A stretch of 64,000 nt of DNA from Phycisphaerales bacterium Planc_01. GTDB taxonomy: Bacteria > Planctomycetota > Phycisphaerae > Sedimentisphaerales > Anaerobacaceae. Numbering within the stretch: position 1 is the first letter of the stretch; every line of letters begins with the position of its first letter. Of the stretch, positions 53,049-62,328 are shown one piece after another. Below the pieces are notes generated by a model. The model did not search any database. It was not told the DNA's origin and saw only the letters and a list, made by a program, of their open reading frames with translations. The stretch lies in contig LVBB01000041.1 in NCBI GenBank assembly GCA_001603075.1, forward strand, positions 164,366 through 228,365, given 5' to 3'. A program made the translations under genes and the position numbers.

Positions 53049-55430
53049 TTAAGGTTCGGCCTTGAGCGTAGCGCAGCCGAAGACGCCGCCGGCGGTGCTG
53101 CCCGGGTGGGCGGCGAAGCGAACCACGACCGATTCTTTGCCGTCGGTCAGGCCGGCGGGAATCACGTACTCAACGTCGAAGAATTCGCCGGGCCTGTGCC
53201 CTTCCAGCTTCTGCGTGGCGATCTTCGTGCCATCGACGAGGATATCGAAGACGCGTCCGCTGTCACCGCCCCAATACGTGCAGTGCAGCATCACCGGCCG
53301 ATCGGGCAGGACTTTCAGTCGATACTCGAACCATCCGCCCTCGGCGTCGCGCCAGCGGCGACCGTCGTGCGTTCCGGTCCGCGCGTTCTCGCCCTTCATC
53401 TGGTGCGCCTGCTCCGACTGGCCGACGCCGATTCTAACCGCGTCGATCTTCCTCGCATCCAATGCCGCCTGGCGCGCCGCCTCACGGGCCTTGGCCTCTT
53501 CGCGGGCCTTTCGTTCGGCCTGAATCCGCTGCCAGCCGGCCTCGTCCGTCAGCCGCCAATAGATCGCATAGTGCTGGTCGAACAGTCGATGGTACGGCAC
53601 CAGCGTTACGTCATTTGGCCGGCCCACACGGTTCGTGCGGAACGTCAGAGGCCGACCCTCGACCGGACGAATCCAGGCCTGTGGGTCGCGATGCGTCGTG
53701 ACCAGTACGGGCGCCTCGACGATGCGATCTTCGGGGAACCGGAACCAGTTGTTCGTCGTGTATATCTGGTCTTGGGGAACTTCGCCCAGCGCGCCGGCCA
53801 GAACCAGCGGGCCATACATCACCGCCGCCAGATTCGGATCGTCGGGCATGGGACAGAGCCACAGGCCCATCGGCATCGTCATTTCCACTTCCGTCTTGCT
53901 CCGCCACGTGCGTCGGATCGAGAGGAACGAGCCGCCTTCGGCGGTTGCCGCCTGAGGTTGACCATCGATCTTGAGCGTCACACCCTGCGTAGCCCACTGG
54001 GGCACGCGCAAACGCAGATCGAACTCGACCGGCTGTGATGCTTCGATCGTCAGTTTCGTCGCGGAGATTTCGGGGAAATTCGTCTGCTGCCGGACGGTGA
54101 CGCCTTTCCTTTTCCAGTTCAGCTCGCTGGCGATGAAGAGATTCACCCAGAGCGTTTCGTCGTTGTGGAAGTAGATCGTGTCGGCGTACTTGGCGTGGTT
54201 CTCCAGGCCGGAGCCCGTGCAGCACCAGAACGAGTCTCGCGGCGTATTGAAATACTTCCAGTGCCCGGACGCCAGCGTCACGAAGTACATCATCATGCCG
54301 GTGCTCGGGTCCTGCGTCGCCAGGATCGAGTTGATCAGGTTCCGCTCGTAGTAATCCATGTACGCCGCATCCGGCTCCCAGGCGAACAGATGGCGCGTCA
54401 GTTTGAGCATGTTGTACGTGCAGCAGGTCTCCTGCGTGTGCGCGCCGAGTTGGTCGGCCAGGCGATACGGATCGCTACGCCAGTGCTCGTCGATGGAGGT
54501 CCCGCCGGTGCAGTAGGTCCGCCCGTGGACGACGCTGCGCCAGAAGAACTCGGCGATGCGTCGATTCGTCGGGTCGCCGGCCAACTCGTACTGGCGGGCA
54601 GTCCCGATCATGTTGGGGATGAACGAGTTGGCGTGCAGGTCCTTCAGTTCGTCGCGGTGCAGGATCAGCGGATGGTTGTACGCATCGGCGTTGAACCGCT
54701 CGGCCAGTTCCAGCCAGTCCCTCTCGCCCGTGACGCCGTAGAGGTTGGCCAGAGTCTCGTTCATACCGCCCTGCTCGGTGTGGTTGAGCATCTCCTGCAT
54801 GGCGGCGCGGTCGAGCTTGTCGAGTCGCCCTTTGGCCCAGCGCGCCATGCCCTCGGCGATCTGAAGCGCCTGGGCGTTGCCGCAGTAGACGTACATATCG
54901 ATCAGCCCGGCGTAGATCTTGTGCAGCGTGTACCACGGCGCCCAGACCTGCTTGAGCGCAATCACGCGGTCGATCTGCTCTTCGGGATAGGCGCTGAGGT
55001 AGCCCGAGCCGAGGGCCTTCTGGCATCGGGCCAGTTCGACGACGATGGCGTCGGCCTTGGCCTTGAGCTTCTCGTCCCCGGTGCCGGCGACGGTCAGCGC
55101 ACAAGCGGAAAGGTAGTGACCCATCGTGTGCCCGCGCAGCTCCATCTTCTCCCAGCCACCCATCGGCTCGCCGGGCGTCGCCAGGCCCGCCGTCTTGCGG
55201 AAGTACCACAGCAGGCGGTCCGACTCCAGATCGTGCAGGTACCTCTGGTTACGCCGCATCGCCTCGCGGAACGGCCCGTCGAGCAGCGTCACGTCGCGCA
55301 AGTCGAAAGGCCGCGCCTGCAGCGGCGCCACCTCCCGCCCGCTGGGCCAGACGGCCGCGTCCACTGTGCTGTTCGAAGGCCAGACGACGAAAACGAGGAT
55401 CGCAATGAGAGTGTAGCGGTGTCTGGACAT
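53049..55430 (-). CDS. beta-L-arabinofuranosidase, GH127 family
   Basis: 793 residues from ATG 55430 (GGGAGGAATC ahead). Signal peptide (TLIAILVFVVWPSNSTVDA), then the (alpha/alpha) barrel of GH127 (DUF1680): FDLRDVTLLDGPFREAMRRN, YLSAYPEEQ, and the zinc/nucleophile motifs of this family, ETCCTYNMLKLTRHLF (E-x-C) and SFWCCTGSGLENHAKY (C-C), as in Bifidobacterium HypBA1, where the second Cys pair includes the nucleophile. GTSIDEHW holds the acid Glu. A C-terminal module (about 670-793, AEGGWFEYRLKVLPDRPVMLHCTYWG) follows. Removes beta-L-arabinofuranosyl residues from glycans. Confidence 0.9.
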   Translation of the reverse strand: MSRHRYTLIAILVFVVWPSNSTVDAAVWPSGREVAPLQARPFDLRDVTLLDGPFREAMRRNQRYLHDLESDRLLWYFRKTAGLATPGEPMGGWEKMELRGHTMGHYLSACALTVAGTGDEKLKAKADAIVVELARCQKALGSGYLSAYPEEQIDRVIALKQVWAPWYTLHKIYAGLIDMYVYCGNAQALQIAEGMARWAKGRLDKLDRAAMQEMLNHTEQGGMNETLANLYGVTGERDWLELAERFNADAYNHPLILHRDELKDLHANSFIPNMIGTARQYELAGDPTNRRIAEFFWRSVVHGRTYCTGGTSIDEHWRSDPYRLADQLGAHTQETCCTYNMLKLTRHLFAWEPDAAYMDYYERNLINSILATQDPSTGMMMYFVTLASGHWKYFNTPRDSFWCCTGSGLENHAKYADTIYFHNDETLWVNLFIASELNWKRKGVTVRQQTNFPEISATKLTIEASQPVEFDLRLRVPQWATQGVTLKIDGQPQAATAEGGSFLSIRRTWRSKTEVEMTMPMGLWLCPMPDDPNLAAVMYGPLVLAGALGEVPQDQIYTTNNWFRFPEDRIVEAPVLVTTHRDPQAWIRPVEGRPLTFRTNRVGRPNDVTLVPYHRLFDQHYAIYWRLTDEAGWQRIQAERKAREEAKAREAARQAALDARKIDAVRIGVGQSEQAHQMKGENARTGTHDGRRWRDAEGGWFEYRLKVLPDRPVMLHCTYWGGDSGRVFDILVDGTKIATQKLEGHRPGEFFDVEYVIPAGLTDGKESVVVRFAAHPGSTAGGVFGCATLKAEP

Positions 55431-55591
55431 GCCTTGATTCCTCCCTGGCAACATGAGTCGTGCACCGTCGGCGGCACTGCGCCACGGACTGCCCGGCTAT
55501 AGCAGGACAAGGCGTTCGCGTAAAGCCCAAATCGCGCAACGCACTCGCCCATTTGCGTCAGCCGACAGGCGGCCGGCGTGTATCACACCGA

Positions 55592-55711
55592 GGGTGGCAG
55601 CCTCAAGCCCGCAGGGCTTGGGGATGGTCCTGCATCTTGGCACTCGCCTGGAGTCGACGTGACTGTCCAATCCGCCATCCCCAAACGCTAACCCGTTTGA
55701 GGCTGCCACCC
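55592..55711. repeat. cross-shaped inverted repeat, about 120 bases
   Basis: GGGTGGCAGCCTCAA (55592-55606) and TTGAGGCTGCCACCC (55697-55711) are an exact 15-base inverted pair; TTGGGGATGG (55618-55627) and CCATCCCCAA (55675-55684) are a second 10-base pair inside it. Each arm also has its own hairpin, CAAGCCC/GGGCTTG at 55604-55620 and CAAACG/CGTTTG at 55682-55699. This is a REP/BIME-like mobile palindrome in the gap between two minus-strand genes. Confidence 0.7.
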
Positions 55712-55733
55712 AACGCTAGAATGCTCGCGCGCA

Positions 55734-57323
55734 CTACTCGCGTTCGGTCGTCCAGGGCTTGGGCGAGGTCGGGGTCGTTCCGGCTTGGGGGGTGGCCATG
55801 GTGATCGGTGGGATGATGGAGATGCTCTCGGAACTGCGAATGGCGCGGGCCAGCGTCTCCTTGGTCGTCCGGATCGGCTCGGTCGCCAGTTCGGGAACGC
55901 TGTAGGTCAGCAGGCAGGAATCGTAATGGGTCGGGTCCTTCTGCGGAAGCAGGACGGGCTTGTGCGCATTGCCCTCGGCGTCGACGTAGGCCAGATACGT
56001 GCGTGTGAACGGGGCGCTGCCGCGCTTGCTGCTGAAGGCGAGCCAGCGGCTGTTGCTCGACCAACTGTGCCACGACTCGCTCTGGTCGCTGTTGGCCGCC
56101 GCCAGCGGGCGGTATTCGTATCGGCCCGATTGCGCCGCCGCTTCGAGGTCGATCATGTACAGATCGCTGTCGGCGCGGTAGACGGGAAAGCATCCGTAGT
56201 CGCACATGCAGAACACCAGCCATCGCCCGTCGGGACTGATTCGCGGCAGCAGGATCGACCGGCCCGTCTTCTCGGCCGTCAGAACGGTTTCGAGCGGACC
56301 CCACTCGTCGCGCTCGACGTCGTAGGCGATCCGCATCAGGTCGTACTTGATCCGGTCGTAGTCTTTCGGGATCACGTTGCGCTGCGACCATGTCATCGGC
56401 GCGCTGCAGAAATAGAGGTAGCGGCCGTCGGGCGACCAGGCCGGATAGGTCTCCAGCCGGTCTTTTTGGGCGATGTCGGGCGCGGTCTTCGTGACGCCGG
56501 CATCGACAACGTAATAGGCCAGATGCGAATCGAGATCGACCACGTCACGGACCTCATGCCCGCTGGAGTGGAAGAACTGGCTCACGGCGTTGACGGAATA
56601 GGCCGCCACCTTGCCGCTAGGGTGCCATGTGGTGTATGTGAACTTCGTGCCGACCTTCCGGACATCGCCGTCCTGGATCAGCAGCACAGCGCTGCCGTAC
56701 TCGCTGCTGCGGGTGCTCAGGAGCATCGTGTCCGGCCGATTGTTGCAGAACGTATGGCAGTTGACACAGCCGTTACCGAAGTAGCGGTTGTTCAACACGA
56801 GCGACTCACGGAAGCCGCGCAGGTCGCGTTGATAGATACCGATCCTCCCCCACGCCCCGGCGCCGGGGTGCAGCTTTCGATAGACCAGAACGTCGTCGAT
56901 GGGCTCGGCGGCGATGCGGTTCACGATCGGCTCGAATCGAGTCCACCTGCCGTCGTCGGCCTGGACGCAGATCTCGACCCGGACGCTGCCCCCGGCGTTG
57001 GCCTCAAGGAGCCTGCGCCATGGCCGCTCAGGAATCAAAATCTTGCCCGTGCGGCTGGCGATCTCGATGGCCTCTCCCCGCTCGGCACCGATACGCACGA
57101 AATAGCTACGACTGCTCTCCTGTACGACGAAGTTCAGAGGCGCGATGTTCGGCGGAGCGACTACGCCGCTGTAGTCCGGATGGATTCGCGCCGGCCGCCC
57201 TGCGTGCGGAACCGCGTCGATCGAATCGGGGCGGTCCGCCGCACAGCCGTGCAGTGCATAGGCCACGAAGCCAAGCACCAGGACCGTGGCGATCATCGTC
57301 GCATGCCAGGTACGTCTCTTCAT
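55734..57323 (-). CDS. TolB-like beta-propeller lipoprotein with a c-type haem site
   Basis: 529 residues. A signal peptide ends in a lipobox-like YALHGC (Cys27). NGCVNCHTFC holds the CxxCH haem motif at 186-190, after which PD40-like blades start (HPSGKVAAYSVN, YPAWSPDGRYLYFCSAP, ISPDGRWLVFCMCDYG, SWSSNSRWLAFSSKR), making a propeller. It is extracytoplasmic. Related proteins in Bacteroidota sit beside DUF6057 membrane proteins, as here. The stop of the next gene overlaps its start. Redox or signalling role unknown. Confidence 0.78.
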   Translation of the reverse strand: MKRRTWHATMIATVLVLGFVAYALHGCAADRPDSIDAVPHAGRPARIHPDYSGVVAPPNIAPLNFVVQESSRSYFVRIGAERGEAIEIASRTGKILIPERPWRRLLEANAGGSVRVEICVQADDGRWTRFEPIVNRIAAEPIDDVLVYRKLHPGAGAWGRIGIYQRDLRGFRESLVLNNRYFGNGCVNCHTFCNNRPDTMLLSTRSSEYGSAVLLIQDGDVRKVGTKFTYTTWHPSGKVAAYSVNAVSQFFHSSGHEVRDVVDLDSHLAYYVVDAGVTKTAPDIAQKDRLETYPAWSPDGRYLYFCSAPMTWSQRNVIPKDYDRIKYDLMRIAYDVERDEWGPLETVLTAEKTGRSILLPRISPDGRWLVFCMCDYGCFPVYRADSDLYMIDLEAAAQSGRYEYRPLAAANSDQSESWHSWSSNSRWLAFSSKRGSAPFTRTYLAYVDAEGNAHKPVLLPQKDPTHYDSCLLTYSVPELATEPIRTTKETLARAIRSSESISIIPPITMATPQAGTTPTSPKPWTTERE

Positions 57324-59275
57324 CTCTTGACCCCCGAAAGCCCGTAGAGATTGAAGAAGAAGTAGCTGTCGCCATAGCCGGCGGCCAACTCGCGCAGCGC
57401 CGCCTGCCGGTCCTTGTTGTGGCGGTTGAACGTCTGGCTGAACTGCTCGATTCTCTGTCTGCTCTGCGGCTGGATCTGGCGGCCGTGCAGGAAGACCGAC
57501 TGCCGCGTCGCGTACGCATACACGAGGATCGCCTCCTCGTAGTGTCGCGGAAATGCCTCGTAACCCAAGGCGTCGAGGCGGTCCAGGTGGGCAGCGAACT
57601 TGTCCAGTTGGCGGTTCAGCATATAGCCAGACATCAGGTACTCGAACGCCATGCGATTGCGCTCGTTCTCCTTCAGGAGCGTTTGAAGCTGCACCTCAGC
57701 CGGAGCGAAGATCGTCGGAGCGTCCTGTCTCATGCAGACCGACCACCACTGTGCGACCCGCTCGTCCGTTGCAAGGGTCGGGTCCGACGCAAGACGAGCC
57801 AGGCAGTCTCTCGCCCAACGGCCTTGCAAGAGCGTCTTGCTCAGCGCCCCGAGGTAGATCCGCGCGCCGCCCATGTTGCCCTTGACCAGATTCGCCAGGG
57901 CCAGGCGTTCGAGGATCAGCGGGTGGGCGCCATAGACTTCCAGACACTCGGTGTAGTTCTTGTGTGCGGCGTTGACCAGGCCAAGGTCCATCTGCGTGTC
58001 GAACTTGGTCCAGAAGGTCATGTCCTGATCCTGGCCGCTGACAAGCAGCGCATCGGCATGCTGGGGCCAGGCGAACATCTCGGCGCCGAGCCGGCCGCTG
58101 TGATACAGGGCGCGGTTGACCGCGTTCATAGTCGAGAGGCTTCGCGACGCCCCCCTGGCGACCTGGAGCACCTCAGGCCACATCCGCCGACACGCATAAC
58201 AATGCACCTGAAAGGTCGCCTTGCGCACGCCGTCGTACGACAGCATCGCGGCGCCAGCCGTCACAGCGAGCAGCATCGTCGCACCAACTACCCATCTCAC
58301 GACGGGCCTGCATCGGGACAACGAGCGAATCGATCGGACAAAAGCACCCGGTCCATGTTGTTTCGCTCTCTTCGACTTCTTCTCCGCCTCGCTGCGACGC
58401 CAACGGTGCGCCGCGAGGCGCCACAACCCCGCCGCACAGAGCGTCACGGGCAGGACCAGAACCAATGCCGAACTCACCATGCCGGGAACGTCGCGAGGCG
58501 GCGTAAAGCCGGTCCGCGACCAGAGCGGCAGAGCCACGAGGAAGGCCATCTCCACGCTCACACGGAAGATCAGAACACCGACGACATAGGGGACCGCGAC
58601 CGCCGAAGCCAGAGAAGCCGCACCGAGCCGCCAGCGCCCATGCAACAACTCATAGCCCGCGCACGCCACGGCAAAGAGCAGGTAGCCCCCCGCCGCCGCA
58701 TAATAGACGGCGAGCGAAAGCACCGCGAACAGAACCGCACATCCCGCGTGCCTGCCGCGCTCGTGCAGGCGCAACGCGACAATGATGTACATGCACGTCG
58801 CGATCAAGGCGATGGACATCGCCGTCACGGCGACGAAATGATAGGCGTAATGCGAGCAGATCACCAGCAGGCCGATCGGAAAGGCGAACCGCACCCAGCC
58901 AAGACGCGAGGCCCCCGCCGCATCGAGCACGGCGCCCGAGCAGGCCGCCAGCAGCCATGCCTGCAACGTCACCACCAGCGCGCCGCCCCAGGGAAAGGTG
59001 AACCACTGCGCCAGGAACGCCCCGACATATTCGGCGAGCCCGCCTGGATAGGACAGGAACGGACGAAAGAACGCCTCGCCTCGAAAGAAGACAGGGAAGT
59101 CCGATACCATGCCGGCGGCGGAGTAGATCAGGCGCACATCGACGACCCGCCACAGGTAGGCGAAGAACAGACAGAAGAAGCTCGTACTGCGGGCGCAGCC
59201 GACCAGGTTCGGCAGGCGTCCGAACGCGACTATCGGCGCCGGCTTGCCTACGGATTGGTGTGATCGATTCGACAT
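57320..59275 (-). CDS. DUF6057 family polytopic membrane protein
   Basis: 651 residues. About ten membrane helices in residues 1-350 (FFCLFFAYLWRVVDVRLIYS and many following), then a large TPR-like soluble C-terminal part (LILERLALANLVKGNMGGARIY, and FEYLMSGYMLNRQLDKFAAHLDRL). The pattern fits DUF6057 proteins of Bacteroidota, which lie beside the TolB/haem protein as here. Function is unknown; the arrangement suggests a membrane complex with the haem lipoprotein. It overlaps the next gene by four bases. Confidence 0.75.
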   Translation of the reverse strand: MSNRSHQSVGKPAPIVAFGRLPNLVGCARSTSFFCLFFAYLWRVVDVRLIYSAAGMVSDFPVFFRGEAFFRPFLSYPGGLAEYVGAFLAQWFTFPWGGALVVTLQAWLLAACSGAVLDAAGASRLGWVRFAFPIGLLVICSHYAYHFVAVTAMSIALIATCMYIIVALRLHERGRHAGCAVLFAVLSLAVYYAAAGGYLLFAVACAGYELLHGRWRLGAASLASAVAVPYVVGVLIFRVSVEMAFLVALPLWSRTGFTPPRDVPGMVSSALVLVLPVTLCAAGLWRLAAHRWRRSEAEKKSKRAKQHGPGAFVRSIRSLSRCRPVVRWVVGATMLLAVTAGAAMLSYDGVRKATFQVHCYACRRMWPEVLQVARGASRSLSTMNAVNRALYHSGRLGAEMFAWPQHADALLVSGQDQDMTFWTKFDTQMDLGLVNAAHKNYTECLEVYGAHPLILERLALANLVKGNMGGARIYLGALSKTLLQGRWARDCLARLASDPTLATDERVAQWWSVCMRQDAPTIFAPAEVQLQTLLKENERNRMAFEYLMSGYMLNRQLDKFAAHLDRLDALGYEAFPRHYEEAILVYAYATRQSVFLHGRQIQPQSRQRIEQFSQTFNRHNKDRQAALRELAAGYGDSYFFFNLYGLSGVKR

Positions 59276-59294
59276 ACAGATCGCCCACGAACGC

Positions 59295-59804
59295 CTACTC
59301 GGAGCTCCGCTCCAATGGCAACGATGCAGCGGTTCCCCGGCCGTTCTGCCGCAGGTTGAGCTTGTGATGCACGCCGCGTTGCATGAATTCGAACGTGTTC
59401 TCCAGGAGATTGACGCCCACGAGGATCACCACCGTCAACACGGCCATCTTGACACCCAGCCACGGGTGCCCCAGCCCCACGACCACACCGATCGCCGCCA
59501 GAATCCAGATCGCCGAAGCGGACGTTACGCCCACGACGATCCCATCCTTGGCCAGAATCACCCCGGCGCCGAGGAAGCCGATTCCGGTAATCACCTGCCC
59601 GACGATGCGGGATGGATCGGTCGCCTCGTTGAACATGTTGCGCGACATGGCGATGAAGATATAGGTCCCAATACAGATCAACGAACTCGTTCGCACCCCG
59701 ACCGGCTTGCCCTGCAACTGCCTCTCCAGTCCGATAACGAAGGCCGACAGAAAACAGCAGAGCAGCGCCTCCCAACTCAGCGGGTTGATTCTGAGCAAAT
59801 CCAT
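59295..59804 (-). CDS. mgtC: MgtC/SapB family membrane protein
   Basis: 169 residues with about four or five membrane helices in the first 130. The MgtC core is clear: LLCCFLSAFVIGLERQLQGKPVGVRTSSLICIG, ending in VGQVITGIGFLGAGVILAKDG and GVTSASAIWILAAIGVVVGLG. Family members bind or sense magnesium or are linked with survival at low magnesium or acid. It is a separate gene with a short C-terminal tail (HHKLNLRQNGRGTAASLP). Confidence 0.85.
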   Translation of the reverse strand: MDLLRINPLSWEALLCCFLSAFVIGLERQLQGKPVGVRTSSLICIGTYIFIAMSRNMFNEATDPSRIVGQVITGIGFLGAGVILAKDGIVVGVTSASAIWILAAIGVVVGLGHPWLGVKMAVLTVVILVGVNLLENTFEFMQRGVHHKLNLRQNGRGTAASLPLERSSE

Positions 59805-59864
59805 GCGACTTCCAGCCTATACCGTGGAATGGGTGTGCCGTGCACACCTACACAGCTATATCGG

Positions 59865-60914
59865 CTAAGAGAGGTCGGCGATATTGTTTTTTGGCTCCCC
59901 CACGAGATAGATGCGATTCTTGCCACTGCGCTTGACATCGAGCAGAGCCGCATCGGCCCGCTCGAAAAGCTCCTGAACGGTCGTCCCGTCGCGCGGGAAC
60001 CCGGCCAGCGCTCCGCTGATCGTCAGGACCCCCTGCCCTTCGGGGCCCAGCAGATTCAGTTCCGCATGGCCGAACTCGCTCTGGAATCGCCTGGCGATAA
60101 AGACGGGCTCGCTGGGATGCTCGGCCTCCGCATGCCGTCTGTCGCTGTCCGGCTCCGAGACGATGTGCGGGTCGTCCCAGAAAACCACCGCGAACTCGTC
60201 GCCGCCGATCCGTCCGACCACATCGTGCGGCCGACAGCAGCGACGCATCAGCAGGGCCGCCTGCCGGAGGATCTCGTCGCCGGTCGAGTGGCCGTAGACA
60301 TCGTTGTAGTGCTTGAAGTTGTCAATATCGAAGACCAGCAGCGTGACGCGTCCGGCACTGTGCCGGGCCCGCTCGATGATCTGCCGGGCGAACTCGCGAA
60401 TGTACCGGCGGTTCTTCAGCCCCGTCAGATCGTCGGTGGTGGCCAGCCGTTCGAGATACCGCATCCGCTTCTCCACGCCGGGCGGCATGACATCGCCTTG
60501 TGACCACGCCGCTGCCCCCGACGCCGCGGGCAGACCCGACCCGAAGCCCGCCAGAGTCATCGGACAGACGCGGTACGCGTCCGCCGCCTTCTCGACGCCC
60601 GGCTCGCTCTGAACCAGCCGGCGGGCGATCGGCTCATCCACCATCTGCGCCAGCAGGACGATCGGCGCCTTCGTCGCCCGCCGCAGGGCCCGCAACGCAG
60701 GACCCAGTTGCCCCAGCAGGCCGTTCATCACCACGCCGACGGCGTTATAGTCGCACGCAGCCGCCGCCTCGATCGCATCCAGCAGGTTTGCCTTGACGTC
60801 GCACGGATAGCGCCCCACGCTCTCGGCGTCGAGAAACGCCTTGCGAATGTCGCCGACCAGCAGGACCTTGTCCCGCCCCTGTGTCCGCATCCGAGAATCG
60901 GCCGTGCTACTCAT
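59865..60914 (-). CDS. diguanylate cyclase with a receiver-like N-terminus
   Basis: 349 residues. Residues 15-120 look like a degenerate receiver: the strand that carries Asp reads VGVVMNGLLGQL, so the phospho-acceptor is Asn. The GGDEF domain (about 155-335) is intact: FDIDNFKHYNDVYGHSTGD, RPHD (228-231, the inhibition site), GRIGGDEF (235-241). It makes cyclic di-GMP from GTP and is product-inhibited. The start overlaps the previous stop by 8 bases. Could feed the PilZ protein in the hook operon. Confidence 0.9.
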   Translation of the reverse strand: MSSTADSRMRTQGRDKVLLVGDIRKAFLDAESVGRYPCDVKANLLDAIEAAAACDYNAVGVVMNGLLGQLGPALRALRRATKAPIVLLAQMVDEPIARRLVQSEPGVEKAADAYRVCPMTLAGFGSGLPAASGAAAWSQGDVMPPGVEKRMRYLERLATTDDLTGLKNRRYIREFARQIIERARHSAGRVTLLVFDIDNFKHYNDVYGHSTGDEILRQAALLMRRCCRPHDVVGRIGGDEFAVVFWDDPHIVSEPDSDRRHAEAEHPSEPVFIARRFQSEFGHAELNLLGPEGQGVLTISGALAGFPRDGTTVQELFERADAALLDVKRSGKNRIYLVGEPKNNIADLS

Positions 60915-61389
60915 CGATTTCCTGCCCCAGCAATGCGTTCAGCTCGGCCTCCGTCGCGCGGTATTCCTCGTCCAGGCAGACCACCGGCTCGGATGGAGGA
61001 CAGCCGCCGACGGCCAGCCAGGCGTCGAAGACGTCCTTGACCTCGGCGGTCGCGCCGATGACGACTACGCCCGCCCGAACCGCGGCCGCCACCACGTCCG
61101 GCTCGGCCCCTGTCGCGGCGTCCAGCAACCCGCAGCATCGGACGCCGCTGCCGGCCGCAATGGCGAAGAAGCGGCGGCCCTCCTTCGCCAGCTCGCCAAG
61201 CCGGCCCACCACGAGGACGCACCGCTCCCGCGACAGCGCCACCTCCGCCGTCGCCGCGTATACGTCGTCGCAACGGCGGACATCCACCTCGTACTCAGCC
61301 GCCAGCCGGGCGATCTCGGCCGCCGCCGCATCGTGCGCAACGCCGACCACAATGACCACCCGATGACGTCCCAGGTCACCTTCCACCAT
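60907..61389 (-). CDS. small receiver-like protein, partner of the diguanylate cyclase
   Basis: 160 residues from ATG 61389 (GGGGAG ahead; a TTG at 61392 is possible). It has the alternating beta/alpha pattern of a receiver (RVVIVVGVAHDAAAAEIARLAAEYEVDVRRCDD, then CVLVVGRLGELAKEG, then VVVIGATAEVKDVFDAWLAVGG), but the expected Asp and Lys are missing. A similar pseudo-receiver front is seen in the cyclase that follows. No HTH or catalytic domain. Probably an input partner; unnamed. Confidence 0.55.
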   Translation of the reverse strand: MVEGDLGRHRVVIVVGVAHDAAAAEIARLAAEYEVDVRRCDDVYAATAEVALSRERCVLVVGRLGELAKEGRRFFAIAAGSGVRCCGLLDAATGAEPDVVAAAVRAGVVVIGATAEVKDVFDAWLAVGGCPPSEPVVCLDEEYRATEAELNALLGQEIDE

Positions 61390-61680
61390 CAATACAACTC
61401 CCCTGCCTGCCCTGCCCGGATGGTTGGGATGTACCGGCGTCCGAGGTCACGCCCGAAAGCGTAATCCCGCTGGGAAAGGCCCCTATGGGCACACAACCAA
61501 CGGGAACGTGGACCACCCAACCCTCTTCATCTTAACACAACCACCACAAAAGTCAAACCGAACCCCTCCCGAAGTCCACGAATCGCCCTGCTTAGCAGCC
61601 CATCGTCCCGGCTCGCCCACAACCCATTGACAAGGGGATCGAAAGGCGATAGACTGACTTTATTGCGACGGGGGGACTTC

Positions 61681-62036
61681 GTGCGGACAACGCCCCCGAC
61701 AATCCGGCCGATCAAACACCCCAGCCCCGCCGACGACGGCGCGTGGGTCGACCACGTCCGCTGGCAGCCGCAGACGCTGTACAATTCGACCCAGTTGCAG
61801 GATGGGCTGGACACCGATCTGAACGTCTACACCATCGGAACCGTCTGGAACATGTGCGACTGGGACGCTCTGACCCAGCGGGAGGCAGCGGGGGGATGCT
61901 GGGCCTTGGCAGTGGTGCGGCGGTTAGTCTTCAGTTGCGCCGGCTTGCCGATGCCCTTGCCTCGGATCGCCAACTGCGCCAACGCCTCGCCGGTATCGTC
62001 GCGGCACTGGCCGAGGAGCAAACAGGACATCCGTAA
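61681..62036 (+). pseudogene. frameshifted gene remnant at a G-run
   Basis: From the GTG at 61681 the frame codes for a peptide such as VDHVRWQPQTLYNSTQLQ and ends in one frame near 61893. The -1 frame beyond the GGGGGG run at about 61890-61895 reads LGLGSGAAVSLQLRRLADAL and stops at 62034-62036. Both halves look coding, so one base is missing in the G-run (decay, sequencing error, or slippage). The product is not recognised. The upstream stretch 61390-61680 has no gene of note. Confidence 0.45.
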
Positions 62037-62051
62037 CCTGTATTCTGAGGG

Positions 62052-62249
62052 TTGCCCCCAAGCGTTCTGGACTGGCGGGAGTTTCTGACGGAGGGACTGG
62101 GTGCCGAGGAGGCGACTCTGCTGAGCCTTCACGAACGAACGGGCCGCCCTCTGGGCGAAGCGGTGTTTCTCGATCGGATCGAGAAGAGACTCGGACGGCC
62201 CGTACGCCCCGCCAAGCCCGGCCGAAAACCAAAACAAGTGGAGAAATGA
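62052..62249 (+). pseudogene. C-terminal stub of a REP-associated tyrosine transposase (RAYT)
   Basis: 65 codons from a TTG: LDWREFLTEG, then ERTGRPLGEAVFLDRIEKRLGRP and the basic end PGRKPKQ. This W-R-x-F, R-T-G-R-P-L-G and P-G-R-K-P-K pattern is the tail of RAYT proteins, relatives of the IS200 transposases that copy REP palindromes. The HuH/Tyr catalytic domain is not present upstream, so it is a dead remnant. Several REP-like hairpins stand in this part of the window. Confidence 0.65.
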
Positions 62250-62328
62250 GTATGCTGAGACTATGAAGCAAGGCTCCCCAGATTTCCAGATTTCCCCGAG
62301 CGACAATACTTTTAGGAGGTCTCCACAT

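Noticed and set aside
61440..61520. Possible tRNA or small RNA in the gap after the receiver-like gene
   Set aside because: No cloverleaf with a T-loop GTTCRANY could be drawn.
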